Positions 12,501-22,475 are shown, counted from the stretch's first letter. The stretch: DNA of 64,000 bases from Hoplostethus atlanticus (GCA_034670405.1 JAXDDX010000007.1:314001-378000); one strand, 5' to 3'. The notes: generated by a model not told the origin, from the letters alone. Numbers and translations: made by a program.

Positions 12501-14610
12501 GTTTTTTCTTTTCTCTCCAGTTCACTATGGGTGTGTTGCCTTTTTATCTATTATCTCTTCTCTACTTTTTTTTTTTAAGCATTCCTGCTGCACTGTTTTT
12601 TTAGCACTGTCTTAATGTCATTAGAGCTTGTGCATGTCACTGTGGCAAAATGACTTGACTTGCATCTCATTGGTTTGGTTTGCTCTGTTCAGGGTCAGTC
12701 CAATAGCTTGGCTCTAGGCTTTATAGCACTCAACGTTTTAGTCTTCATTTGGTCCTTTTGTATCTTAAGGAGTTCAGGAATCATAGTTTTATAAGCCGTA
12801 AATGCCGTCTAGGTCACAGTGACGGCCAACCTTTCTAAAGCCAAGCTATTGTTTTACTTGTGATGCTGTCATGTTTCCTAAATGCACGGAGAAAGCTCTT
12901 GTCTTGCATGTCTCACTGGTTGACGAACTAAAATCCATTCACGGGTGATGACTGTTGAAGCTTGCAATAAGCGTTTCTTTGATTGGTTGTTCATGTCACA
13001 TTATAGTTGATAGTGATTGCATATACAGGAAGTTGGCCGCTTTTTTTTTTTGCACAAAAAAACGTTCTTCTCTGGGTCTCAAAGGGTTACATGTAATAAG
13101 ACCACATTAAGGCGCTCTCTGCTGAAACATCCCAACCACCACCCCCAGCCACCTCCCCTCACTATTTTCTGGTGTTCACTTTAATACTCCACCCCTCTAA
13201 ATACTTGACAGACTGTAATTGTCACTGGTGCACAACTTGTAAACAAGTATCCCACTGTCACAAAATTACATATAATTGATGGTCCTGTTTGTTGCTGTAG
13301 CCTATTGGCCGACCTTTGGGCTTGGCTTCACAATGCTTCCGCTATTCTTTCACTAATGCCTCAGCGAGTGTGAGTCTCAATAGGTGACCCCTCCCTCTTC
13401 ACCCCTCTGCTTTCACCCACACTGCACTGCTGTCACTGTCCTGCTGCCTGTCACTCTGTTTTGTAACACCACGCTACTGTAATCTTCCTTCCTGCTTCCT
13501 CACACACAGGCTTCAACACACTATGGCACGCTCACCGCCGCGATCACTCGGCATACCCCCGACCCTACTGCGACATCATCAAACCCCACTGCGGCGCCGT
13601 CACCCCGGCGAGGCTGAGCTGTGCCGACCTCCCGCCCAGGAGCCTCGGGCAGCAGGCGCTCAGCCCCCAGCTCCGCAGGCTAGAGCAACACCAGAGACAG
13701 CTGCTGGAGCTGCAGCAACGCAGGGAGCAACAGAGCAGACCCATGGAGGAGGTGGAGCAGGAGAGGAAGAGTAGGGAGGAGGAGGAGCAGAGGAAGAAGA
13801 GAGAAGAGGCTGAGGAGGAGATAAAGAAGAATAAGGAGGAGGAGGAGCGGAAGATGAGGGAGCATGCAGAGGAGATGAAGAAGAGGGAGGAAGAAGAGAA
13901 CAGGCGGAAAGAGGAGGAGCTGAAGCAGAGGCAGCAGATCATGCAGTGGCAGCAGGAGCTGGAACAACAGCAGCAGTCTCATAAAGGCCAGTCAACAGTG
14001 CTGCTGTCTCCCTCCTCCGGCCTCTGCACCATCTACGAAGCCCTGGAGAACAGTGACGAAGAAGAGGAAGAGAGGATGAAGGAGACTAACAGTGTTGCAG
14101 AGCCTGGAAGAGCCCAGAGAAGAAACCTTGAGTGAAGTGATGGACGATCACCATGAACAGGTGATGACGGATAACGACAAAGATGGAGACTCTTCCTCTT
14201 CAACGCAGAGCCCTCCTCTCCCAGACTCCCCCCAGAGACCCTCTGACCCCCAGCACCCTGACGTCGACAATCCACTCCGGGACGAAGACGACTCCTCCAC
14301 TCCCCCCACAGAGTCTCCAGAGCGACCTCCTCCTCTGGACCTGGACTGGGGCAAGAAAGTGGACATAGTCCAGCAGCTGATCAACCAGACCCTCCTGCTG
14401 ACTGGGGATGGCTGCTCCTCCCTGCTGCTCCTGCCGGGGGGTGGAGGAGGCACGCTGAGCCCCCTAGAGAGCAGCCTCTGGCCCAGCCTGCTGCCCCCGC
14501 TCACCCCTCCCTCTGCCACCGTCACCTCCGTTAGTAGTTTCTCCCCGGAGGCCCCCGGGAGCTCCCCGCAAGGAGAGTGGACGGTGGTGGAGCTGGAGAC
14601 GCATCACTGA
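1..14610 (+). CDS. Large Pro/Ala/Ser-rich acidic protein with a PRR36/BTBD8-type C-terminus (5' partial, two frameshifts)
   Basis: Five exons can be followed: 1-573, 935-1028, 8028-8230, 8663-11359 and 13510-14610. All junctions are GT-AG, and the phases agree (1, 2, 1, 1). The stop is TGA at 14608-14610, and the start lies before the window. The product runs from a Thr/Pro/Lys-rich region with repeated SRPAS/SRPTT motifs, through Ala-rich and long Asp/Glu-rich stretches, to a Glu/Arg/Lys coiled coil and a conserved-looking end (KKVDIVQQLINQTLLL to EWTVVELETHH). From memory, that end matches the C-terminal domain shared by PRR36 and BTBD8/KIAA1107; the latter (APache) binds AP-2 in synaptic vesicle endocytosis. 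I favour PRR36 because the neighbours C19orf67 and PKN1 are also human 19p13 genes. No BTB domain is in the window. Single-base insertions near 392 and between 14080 and 14133 break the frame, so either the assembly has errors or this copy is decaying. PRR36 has no established biochemical role that I know of. Confidence 0.6.
935..1028 (+). CDS. Gene 1, exon encoding a GPASRPAAS to SKTT segment
   Basis: This short Ser/Thr-rich exon lies between a pyrimidine tract ending in TCTAG and the donor AG|GTATGC. It takes one base from the previous exon (phase 1) and leaves two (phase 2). The peptide repeats the SRPA-type motif that begins the following exons, so these exons may have arisen by duplication. 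Confidence 0.6.
1029..8027 (+). other. Gene 1 intron, 7.0 kb
   Basis: No exon was recognised. The intron begins near a hAT-like fragment at 1116-1200, then runs through ordinary A/T-balanced sequence. A long pyrimidine-rich low-complexity stretch lies at about 7250-7670 and a run of 24 A at 7857-7880. Open frames at 5653-6123 and 7399-7812 are Ser/Leu/Phe-rich products of the pyrimidine bias and do not look like genes. Confidence 0.6.
1116..1200. mobile_element. hAT-like terminal fragment
   Basis: A stretch starting AGGGCTGCACAATTTATCG and continuing with alternating AATTACGG/CGGTAATT motifs resembles the terminal repeat of fish hAT elements (consensus start about TAGGGCTGCACGAT). A related start is found at 48556. 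The opposite end was not located, so only a fragment can be supported. Confidence 0.45.
8028..8230 (+). CDS. Gene 1, Thr/Ala/Pro-rich exon
   Basis: The acceptor is TGCGTCCAG at 8019-8027 and the donor is AAAG|GTATAG. It enters in phase 2 and leaves in phase 1. It encodes a segment with repeated SRP(T/A) motifs and many TT and AA pairs. That composition suits a disordered linker. No domain was recognised. Confidence 0.6.
8663..11359 (+). CDS. Gene 1, 2.7-kb central exon
   Basis: An uninterrupted reading frame of 899 codons lies between acceptor TTGCTTCAG and donor TTTGCAG|GTAACG. The first third is basic and Pro/Lys/Ala-rich, with poly-Ala around 9060-9120. The middle is acidic, with runs of Asp/Glu around 9900-9935 and 10005-10040. 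It includes a less repetitive patch (CDMDVGSERADDL, then EGVTESGLESYGNADEDDF at about 9945-10110) that looks constrained. A Pro/Gln-rich part and a Ser/Thr-rich part follow, including a second non-repetitive patch (NNVTFDSQSKHCLSALEEGE) near 10861-10920. An intact frame this long argues that the gene is, or was until recently, functional. Confidence 0.7.
11360..13509 (+). other. Gene 1 intron, 2.15 kb, with possible intronic polyadenylation sites
   Basis: If the donor is not used, the reading frame ends after AGNV at 11368-11370. AATAAA motifs follow at 11513-11518 and 11966-11971. That would give a short isoform lacking the coiled coil and the conserved C-terminus. The rest holds no exon that I can see. 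Confidence 0.3.
13510..14610 (+). CDS. Gene 1, last coding exon: coiled coil and PRR36/BTBD8-type C-terminal domain, with frameshift 2
   Basis: The acceptor is CACACACAG at 13501-13509. The exon reads GFNTLWHAHRRDHSAYPRPY, a conserved-looking Cys-containing patch, then a Gln/Glu/Arg/Lys coiled coil (about 13650-13975), then CTIYEALENSDEEEEER. This frame stops at 14133-14135. The frame one base on opens at 14080 and reads LQSLEEPREETLSEVM to the conserved DLDWGKKVDIVQQLINQTL block and the end EWTVVELETHH. One extra base between 14080 and 14133 explains the break. Without repair, about 160 residues including the most conserved domain are lost. Confidence 0.65.
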
Positions 14611-14620
14611 CGGATTAAAA

Positions 14621-14626
<6 letters not shown>

Positions 14627-14684
<58 letters not shown>

Positions 14685-14690
14685 GCGCGC
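14627..14690. repeat. Compound (CT)n(CA)n(CG)n microsatellite
   Basis: CT repeats run directly into about 20 CA units and then a short CG run, about 20 bp after the gene 1 stop codon. Confidence 0.9.
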
Positions 14691-15068
14691 TCTTTAATAG
14701 TACTGCAGAGTCAGTATTGGAATTATAACAAATACGCACTATACACACACATGCATACTGGAAAGTGCACATGCAGGGTGGTATACACGTGTTGACATGT
14801 CTTCACAGGTGCACGCATCTACTGCATTGTTGCTACATGCACCCTTCAGTTTAGGAATATTTACTTTAGCAGGACATTCACTGTGTATGAACTGGAGACA
14901 GGCCAATGCATACATGTGTCGGCACTGCAGATTCACTTGAGACAAAGATTTCCACAATGTACTGTATAAACAAACACCAGTGTTTGGTGGTGCTGAAGTT
15001 GGTAAGTTAATATTGACTCTTTCCAAGCTGTTCCATGGTGCCAGAGAGGAACTTTCTCACATCTCTAC

Positions 15069-15102
<34 letters not shown>

Positions 15103-16333
15103 AGGAGACAAACGACACCACATCGATCCCCACACTGTAACTCTGCACCTGTCTTACCTCATGCTATCCTACACACTGCAAACACAAACATTGCACTGTC
15201 TGGACTATACGCGGCCCCGATTCAGGCCTCGTAACACACGCACACCAAACGATACTTTTTCATGCCGGGCAGAATCCCATGACTCATCACTACTACTGAT
15301 TAACGGGGTGGAACTGAACACCTGTCTTTCTTTCATGCCAAATCTCTGTGTCATGGATAGCCACATGCACACACAAACACACCAACGGTGCCAATGGCCG
15401 CTATCAAGCTAACATCACTTGACTGATGGGTATCCTTTTACTTTGTTTTCGCTATCTACAGCCCCTTTAACTGAAGCCAAAACTCCCAACTACATTGTCA
15501 CTATTTCCAAACACGTTTCATATTACACTGGAGGTGTCCTGCTACTGACTAGTTACACAAGTCAACTGAAGCTCATTTAGCCTCACCTCTAAATCCTGCT
15601 TGCCAGATCGTGATCAAATTGCACTTTGTCCAATATCCTAAAGGCTATTCACCCTAAAAGCGTCATCCAGTGGCTGATCTATGCTCTAGTCGGGTGATTA
15701 CATTTAGAGGTTAAAGAGTTTGGCTGATTAGAAAATGTTGTTTTCCCCCTTCCTTTTAACTTCCCCTGTTATTTATTCAGCCATTTGACTGAGGTCAAAG
15801 AAACTTGCAGTAAGCGCTGAAAAGAAAGGTCTCTTTTCTTAATCGGAGCACAGCCTCGTGCATCACCAGATGCTCTGAACTGTTTGGATCATGATTCTTT
15901 CACAAAGATCAATATAATATGTAGGGCTTTCCCTTTTTAAATACTGGTGTCAGACACTGATGGTTTTATGTCTTCGAAATAGGGCAAGCTGTTCCTGCTG
16001 ATAAAATGAAAGTTATATTAGTCACTTAATGAAGACAATGAATACTACTGAAGGTTAGAGGCTTGACAGAAGGATGATCTTACACTTTAATGGTCAACAT
16101 CGCTGCAGCTTTTTACCTGGGGTTGACCCCAAATTTACTTCTCCTTCAGCATGGTGCTTATTTGGGTCTTGTCTCAGATTTTATAGATATGGTAGGCAGA
16201 GACTGCAGACCGAAGAGAGATTGAGTTCATGGAGAAAGACACTAAATGACTGTAGAGCGACAAACTCTGGGTTTGACCGATACTGCTGTGAGGGTCGTGG
16301 GTGGATATAGGGAGTAGGGAAGAGGAGGAAACT

Positions 16334-16363
16334 AAAAAAAAAAAAAGGGGGGGGGGGGGGGGG
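16334..16363. repeat. A13-G17 homopurine run
   Basis: Thirteen A are followed directly by seventeen G in the gene 1 3' UTR. A run of G this long can form a G-quadruplex and is also a common place for length errors. Confidence 0.85.
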
Positions 16364-17266
16364 TGTTAAAACTGTGATGAACAACGGTACAGAAGTGTCC
16401 TTGTGTGTCTCTTGTCTGTATATTGTGTGTTGGTCATTCAGTGGTGTTTTAGTCATTTTGATGTGGTTCTCTGTATGTCACTGGAATGTTTTAGGCCCAA
16501 TTTGGCTTCACATGATGTCAGTCGATCTAATTCTGAAGCCCCAGTCATGTCTGATGGCAGAAATGGGACTACGAGAGGTACTGTTACAATACGTGAAATG
16601 GCATTTAGTTATGCTCATGTCCATTTGAATCAGTCAATCAGTTCTTGGCTGACTGCCCTTACCCTCCAGAGTGTAAATATCATAAGAGCTGAATTCAAGA
16701 CCTTTTTGTTCAGTGAGCCAAGTGTGAAACTGAGGAGGATCCGGCATCCACCACCAGGCAGCAGTACAACCTTGTTGACTCAATACAAATTGTTGCCCTT
16801 TTCCCGCTGTTGGATCCAGCAAATGGAATAGAAACGCCTGCTGGTCTGTCCAGTGGCTTGTCTGACAGTGGCTTGATAGGAACCAATGTAGTTTGGTACA
16901 TTCCAGTTGTCAGGGTCTGCTGTTTGCATTCCCACATCCCAAAGCGGGGCACATAATGCACAATGGATTTTTGACAAAGCTGGACTTTTTTTAGTTTTTT
17001 TTTTTAAAACATGTCTGTCGTTTTTGTAAACCTGTATGTGTGCATTGTCAAAGCTTCAAAAGGACTGCTGAAAACCTGCTCACTGTAATGAAGGGAAGCT
17101 CCACTGGAATTTTATTTTGTACTCCAGAGATTTAGAAGTATGGTAGCCCTTTTTTTTAAGAGTCATTTATAGATTTTTATTGAAATAGAGAATGGAGAAT
17201 ATTGGTTGTAAATGGTAGAGATATTGTTTGTTGTAATTTAAATGCTTTTTACTGCCCTTCATGTCC

Positions 17267-17596
17267 AATAAAGTAACTGATAAAATGATAAAACAACAAC
17301 TAAGCTTGCCTAGGTGGACCATTCACTTGTACATTATAGTGCTGACAATTATGGGGGGGAAAAAAGCCTGTTTTGTATATTTTTGTAATTTATTGAAAGT
17401 AAAGTTAAACCAGTGTTGACTAATTTAAATGACGATGTCATGAAATAAAGTAAATTGGGCATCCTCACTTGTGGGACTTGAATCATGGCAGCTTGTTTTG
17501 AAAATGTAATACTTCCCTGATGTTCTTTGACTTTGTGAAGGACAAAATTCTGTGATTGTGTGTAATTATTTCAATGCATCGTTTCATGTGAATAAA
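17267..17596 (+). promoter_or_regulatory. Candidate polyadenylation signals of gene 1
   Basis: Plus-strand AATAAA occurs at 17267-17272, 17444-17449 and 17591-17596. Each sits in A/T-rich sequence with T/GT-rich sequence downstream. Which of them is used cannot be decided from the sequence. Confidence 0.45.
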
Positions 17597-18196
17597 ATGA
17601 TTTTTTTTAATACCCCTTTGGTTTCTTTATGAACCATGTATCAAGTATGAGTCAGGTAAAATGCTGTTACATTTTGGTTGTTTTTTAAAACACAGCAACA
17701 AACTGAACAAAATAAAACAAAACCTCACAATCAACACCAGATACAATAAACAGTATAAAACTAACTGCCTAACCTGGCAGAGACAATAAAACTTTATGTA
17801 TTTGACAACAATGAACACTGGCACAGAATAATACTGAAACATGATCCTCTTAAAATTCAAGGAGATGGAAACCGTTAAGAACAAGGCCTGTATGCATAAA
17901 GTCACTACGGTCAGAGGAGCTGCTCGTGATTTCCAACCTGACATGCCTGATGCACACGGAACCCGACGCTGAACCGGCCTTCCAAGCTGCTCCATCCCCT
18001 AACGACATGCTGTCTGATCTGGGGAATTGGTAGACACCTACAACTGGACACAACTTCAGATAAAGGATTTATCAGCTCCGTTCTGTCTGGCATGGTACCG
18101 TCCACTGGAAATGACTGACTCATCCTCCCTATGTACTCCTACGGTGTAAAATAAGTTGAGGTGGAGTCTGGACCGGCTCTGCAGTCACTCTGGTGT

Positions 18197-21100
18197 CTAA
18201 TGGCACAACAGCAGCCCCAGTAGGTGATCAGTAGCACAGCAGGTTGACGGCTCCTCGCTGCCCAGACACGAGAGCTTGAGATACTTGGCCTGGGGAACCT
18301 CACACAGGATCCTGAACACACACACACACACACACAAACACATGCAAACACACATACAGAGCCACACAATCAGGGGAAAACACACCTTTAAGCGTTTGTA
18401 TCACTTAAATAGACAGTTGTGCACATATCTCAGGCTTCGTCTCAGCACCGAGCACCAAAACACACAGACATACAACAGCATTTCAGCTGTGTCTTAATGC
18501 TGCACCTTTATTACAATACCTGCAACCATGTTACTGGGAGCAGCTGACTGGACAAGTAAGAGCTATAACAGGTTATACCATGTAACACAGAGTGGATGAG
18601 TGGATACGCCCTGATGAGGGGTCACGGAGGGGCTGACGTGGTCAAAGACAGTTTATTTTTGAACGCCCGGTATGGAGGGTTGGGTGGTAACGGAATACTT
18701 GGTCAATATTTTCCCATTCCGAACAATAAATGCAACATCTTTGTCTGGTCCACCCCTCACATATTTGACTGTTGTTTTTGAGAAATTAGAGGATTACTTC
18801 TGGGAATATGTTAAAGTGAGAAGCTTGCTTTCTTTCTTTCTACATCTTTCAGTTTCAATGTTATTTATTTGAGTTTGGGTAATACCTTTTTATTACGTTA
18901 CTGATAACAATTTGGATGAGGAAACAAGGAACATTTAAGATGGAGAGGTGAGAGATGAAACGCAGCGTACCAGTTGTAGATATCTTCTGTGTCAGGGTCG
19001 GGGTTCACCTGGATCCACTGGCCGATGGACCACATCCTCACAGCGTTGCCACTAGCAACACCCTGCCCTTCTCCGCCAGGCTCCGTCTGTACCTCGGGAA
19101 CCTCCTCGTAACACAGGAAATAGCTGAGTGAAACACACACACACACACACACAATGAGACCAGACAGAAGAGGGCAGCGATTTTGAGCTCTACGGGACTT
19201 CTATGACAATGATGTGACCTCGCTACACTGGAAACAGGCGTCAACGTGCCAGTGTGCTTGTGTGTTGTAATAGTAGTTTCCTAGTGGTATAAATGAAAAT
19301 GGGGGCTAGGAGGCTCTCCGGTTGATCCCTCTGCCCTCTGCTTCCTTTCTCGTTTCTCTTTCTCACGCAGCCTCACTCACTACTCTGTGTCGACGACGGC
19401 TGTTTCTGTCTCTCGGTGCTGCTCTTCTTCATCTGCCTGCTGCTGCCGGTCGTCTCGAGGCCTCTCCACGTTCCAGCGCATGCGCTTGTACAGGCCGGTG
19501 TCGGCCCGGGCCACGTACGGCGCCGGCTTACAGTAGCGGAACGTGGTCAGCCTCACTCTGCCTAGCTGACACTGGCCAACGTAGAAGTGAGACATGCTGG
19601 CAGGGGATATAGAAAATAATCAAAATAGTAGAAATAATAATAATAATAATGTCTAGGTTACTTATTGACAAATGTATGGATTTAATTACAGTTGTCACGT
19701 CCAGATGTTACTAACAGAGTTCACTGCAAGAACTATTTGTTTTCATTGTTTTCATCATTTATCAAAAACGAATACATTTTTCAGTTGATTATTACTGATC
19801 ATTAGTTAGAACGGATACAAATCAAAATTGTTAGATCTTTGAGAAATGCTTGTATGAAATTGAAATATATCTGAATATCTTGTGGTAAGGTTTTCTCAAA
19901 TTGTTGTCACACCACATATTTCATTCAAAAATCAGCACGTTTGCTGCTAATAGTGTGAATTGTTTTGGTCTTTTAACGACTTATACTAAATTAATATGGT
20001 CCTATTTGTGTTATTGTCGCCACTGCTAAAGCTTTAACTTTGAAACTTTTCTGTTGAAAATGTTATTAAATTATTATTAATTAAATATTTTTTTAATGAT
20101 GTCATTTTGTTTGAAAAAATACCATTTAACAAATTTAGTTAGTTAAAATTAGTTTTTATTAAATGATGAAACAAAAGAGTTTCTTCTCTAGTGGGCCCCG
20201 CTTGTATATAGAAATATAATACAGTAATATAGATTCACAGAAAGGGCAGAAGGAGGTTATAGACACGCAAGACGTACCTTGGTCAATTATTTTTACAATC
20301 TACCGGTCGAGCAAATTACATGAGAAGAGTTAGCATAGTTAGATATGGACTATAGACAAATAGCAGAGAGCTGACACTGGCCAGTGTAGAAGTATAACAC
20401 ACAGAAATGAGAGACGGGGCAATAGACAATGTCTGATGTTTTGAATATTTGGGGAAACATGAGGAGTGCTTGATTTATGTAATCTAGCGTACGAGTTGAA
20501 ATCAAGACCTCCTCAAGTAGTTAATTATTTGAAGGCACTCTCAAGAGTGTTTTCACACCATCTGTGGACAGTTGAGTAGAGTGTTACTGAAAAGCATCAG
20601 CTGTGTTCAGCAACCCTTCCCTGGGAAATAATAAAGGTTAAAAAGTAGGAGGAACTAAAGTACAAAAACACATAGTGAGACAGTAGTGCTGCTGTGTGTG
20701 TGTGTGTGCGTGTGTGTGTGTGCGTGTGTGTGTGTACCTGTCAGGCTCAGTCTCGTCCAGACAGAGGACGTTGTAGTTGGCATAGGTCAGAACCAGCTGC
20801 TCTAACCTGTCACATAGCTGCTGAGAGAAGTGTAGCAGCTGCACACACACACACACACACACACAAGCACAATGTCAGTGTCATTCAACCACAGACCTTA
20901 GAACATTGTCTGAAGCAAGTGACTATGCTGCAACATAAGGTCAGCAGCTGAAAGGAAAATTCCACCCTTACACTGTGTTAGATATCATCAATCTGTGATG
21001 CTAAACACATTCCAGGAGTTATTTTGTGATGAAAGTGTCGGAATTTACTTTTTTGGTGTACCCACTTTCCATCAACCTGCCTTGTCTACTTCAGTGAGTG

Positions 21101-21769
21101 ATTTCCTACGTTTCCCAGAATGCCTTTTGGCAACCCCCGATAAAAGGGGCATGAACTTGTTGCTTTCAATCAAAGGTGGGTTTATGGGCATGTAAATATA
21201 GCTAGCTAGTCAACTAGTCTATGAGCATTGGGGCGTGTCTATGATAGCAGCTGCGTCTTGTGGCTGCATTGCATTCTGGTCTATTGAGCATACTGTCGGT
21301 GGAGAAATTGGTGTCTCTTCCTCTTCTATGGTGGATTTCTCCCTGTGCGATTGTTGAACGTCGGTCTAGAAAGAAGCCCTTGCTCTTTGATTCTGAAGGG
21401 CTGACACCAAAAAAAATGTTCTGCTATCAAACTCAGTGTTTTAAGGTGGATTTTTCCTTTAAATACCGGTTAATATTTACCTGATTTGTCTACCCAATAG
21501 CTGACAGCAAAATCAGTTTTAGAAGTTTTTGTAGTGGAAAAAATCAATAAAAAATGAATGACAAAAAAATAAGTTTTTGTAGTGGAGGTGCAGTAGATCA
21601 AATGGCCGAAAACATTTACTCTTGAGCGGATGTAGGGGGGCAGAGGGGGGTGCTGGGGCACGGTGCTCCGAGCTGTAGATTCCAGATAGGTAAAGTAAGG
21701 CTGACACGTATACAGGAACGATCGCAGCATAGCAGCAGAGCCCTCGTTCTCTAGACGGTTCCGCCTGCC

Positions 21770-21809
<40 letters not shown>

Positions 21810-22475
21810 ATAGTGTACAGTGCACTCCCTTTGTCTCACGTGAATAAAAAAGTGTCAAAAAAGTACTAATAATAATAAGCCTAATTGGTTCAAGTAGGTA
21901 AGTCAGGTATCAATAATCATTAGTGTATCTTCACAGAGGGACTTATAATTCTGCTGTTTGTTTTTTTTAACTCCCAAGTGACATCAGTGCTTCCGGTGAC
22001 TGGCTAAACGCCTACCCATGAACAAGGCGGCTGTGCAAGTTATCGGCTTTGCCCAGCAGGAACCGGAGCTGTATCTGGATGGACCGGAGGCTCTCGTCCA
22101 TCAGTCGGACCTCCTGGCTGTCCCGGGCGTCCACGTCACCACACGGTGGCGCCGCGTCGACGCCAGCCAACTGTTCCATAAACCCCTCCAGCTCTGTAAG
22201 GTGATTTAGTGGAAATGGGGTACTTTTTTTTTTTTTTAGGGAAAATGAAAGCACTCTCAATGTCATACCAACTTGACGCACATGTAAAAGTCTATATTAG
22301 GGCACGCCATATATTAGAGGATTATTTCACCTTGTCCGATGTTAATCCAGGTTTCTGTGGCGGCATCCTCGCCAGCCACGTCCTCCTGGAGTTGAAGCTC
22401 CACTGAAGCCTGGACTTGTTGTGGTGCTGAGTCTGGGGCCAGCTGGGCCTCAACATGAACTGCAATATCTGTCAT
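18197..22475 (-). CDS. c19orf67: C19orf67 (UPF0575) homologue, complete
   Basis: Seven coding exons on the minus strand: 22475-22331, 22193-22016, 21764-21620, 20838-20738, 19596-19384, 19123-18971 and 18311-18197. All are GT-AG and the phases match. They total 1050 nt (349 residues plus TAG). The start ATG (22475-22473) has A at -3. Conserved features are a heptad-like segment ([20 protein letters not shown], about 86-106), [36 protein letters not shown] (209-212), YKRMRWNVE (226-234), YFLCY (262-266), WSIGQW (292-297) and NWILCEVP. These agree in order and spacing with my memory of human C19orf67, which is about the same length. No enzyme motif, signal peptide or membrane span is visible, and the function is unknown to me. 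The least certain junction is the donor after exon 5 (GA|GTAGTG). It coincides with the edge of a duplicated segment. Confidence 0.85.
18312..18343 (-). repeat. (TG)n tract against the acceptor of c19orf67 exon 7
   Basis: On the transcribed strand, about eleven TG units end six bases before the exon, leaving only GTTCAG. The usual pyrimidine tract is missing. Confidence 0.8.
18370..18448 (+). repeat. Dispersed repeat, copy 1 (partner at 29622-29696)
   Basis: It shares CAGGGGAA, AAGC, AGACAGTT, GCACATATCTCAGGC and CTCAGCAC in the same order and orientation with 29622-29696. It lies in the intron between c19orf67 exons 6 and 7. The family is not recognised. Confidence 0.5.
19133..19154 (-). 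repeat. (TG)n tract before c19orf67 exon 6
   Basis: About eleven TG units on the sense strand are followed by TTTCACTCAG and the exon. Confidence 0.8.
19299..19383. repeat. Duplicated segment, locus 1 (intron 5 of c19orf67)
   Basis: Bases 19299-19326 recur identically (28 of 28) and in the same orientation at 22938-22965. Bases 19315-19383 recur in inverted orientation at 22975-23043, with 68 of 69 bases matching. The inverted homology ends at 19383, which is the first base of the predicted intron after exon 5. Confidence 0.9.
19597..20737 (-). other. c19orf67 intron 4
   Basis: An A/T-rich intron with no exon seen. The donor is followed almost at once by CA repeats (sense strand) at 20693-20735, complementary to the TG tract before exon 4. 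A second motif resembling part of exon 5 (CTGACACTGGCCAGTGTAGAAGT at about 20370-20392 versus the exon end near 19566-19590) may be a short partial duplication. Confidence 0.4.
20693..20735. repeat. Interrupted (TG)n, read as (CA)n after the donor of c19orf67 exon 4
   Basis: On the minus strand the intron begins GTACACACAC and continues as CA repeats broken by single G bases. Confidence 0.85.
20842..20865. repeat. (CA)n, read as (TG)n directly before c19orf67 exon 4
   Basis: Twelve TG units on the sense strand run straight into the CAG acceptor, so no pyrimidine tract remains. Confidence 0.85.
20951..21460. mobile_element. 510-bp element with terminal inverted repeats (MITE-like)
   Basis: The left end AAAGGAAAATTCCACC...TTACACTG is an imperfect inverted copy of the right end, which reads AAAGGAAAAATCCACCTTAA then ACACTG on the minus strand. 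The interior has no transposase frame, as expected of a non-autonomous DNA transposon. A clear target-site duplication is not visible (the right end gives TTTAAA, the left GCTGAAA), so the superfamily is open. It lies in c19orf67 intron 3. Confidence 0.65.
21769..21805. repeat. (CA)n, read as (TG)n before c19orf67 exon 3
   Basis: About eighteen TG units on the sense strand, followed by TTGGCAG and the exon. Confidence 0.85.

Larger units (their letters stand above)
14611..17600 (+). other. Gene 1 3' UTR, about 3 kb
   Basis: No coding frame follows the stop. The stretch contains a CT-CA-CG compound microsatellite at 14627-14690, a CA tract at 15070-15100, an A13-G17 run at 16334-16363, and an A/T-rich end with three AATAAA signals. 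It faces the 3' end of the minus-strand gene. Minus-strand AATAAA motifs lie at 17389-17394, 17176-17181 and 17111-17116, so the two 3' UTRs may overlap. Confidence 0.5.

Noticed and set aside
14641-14690. CRISPR or other structured array in the repeat-rich stretches
   Set aside because: All are simple di- to pentanucleotide repeats without spacers, and the genome is eukaryotic.
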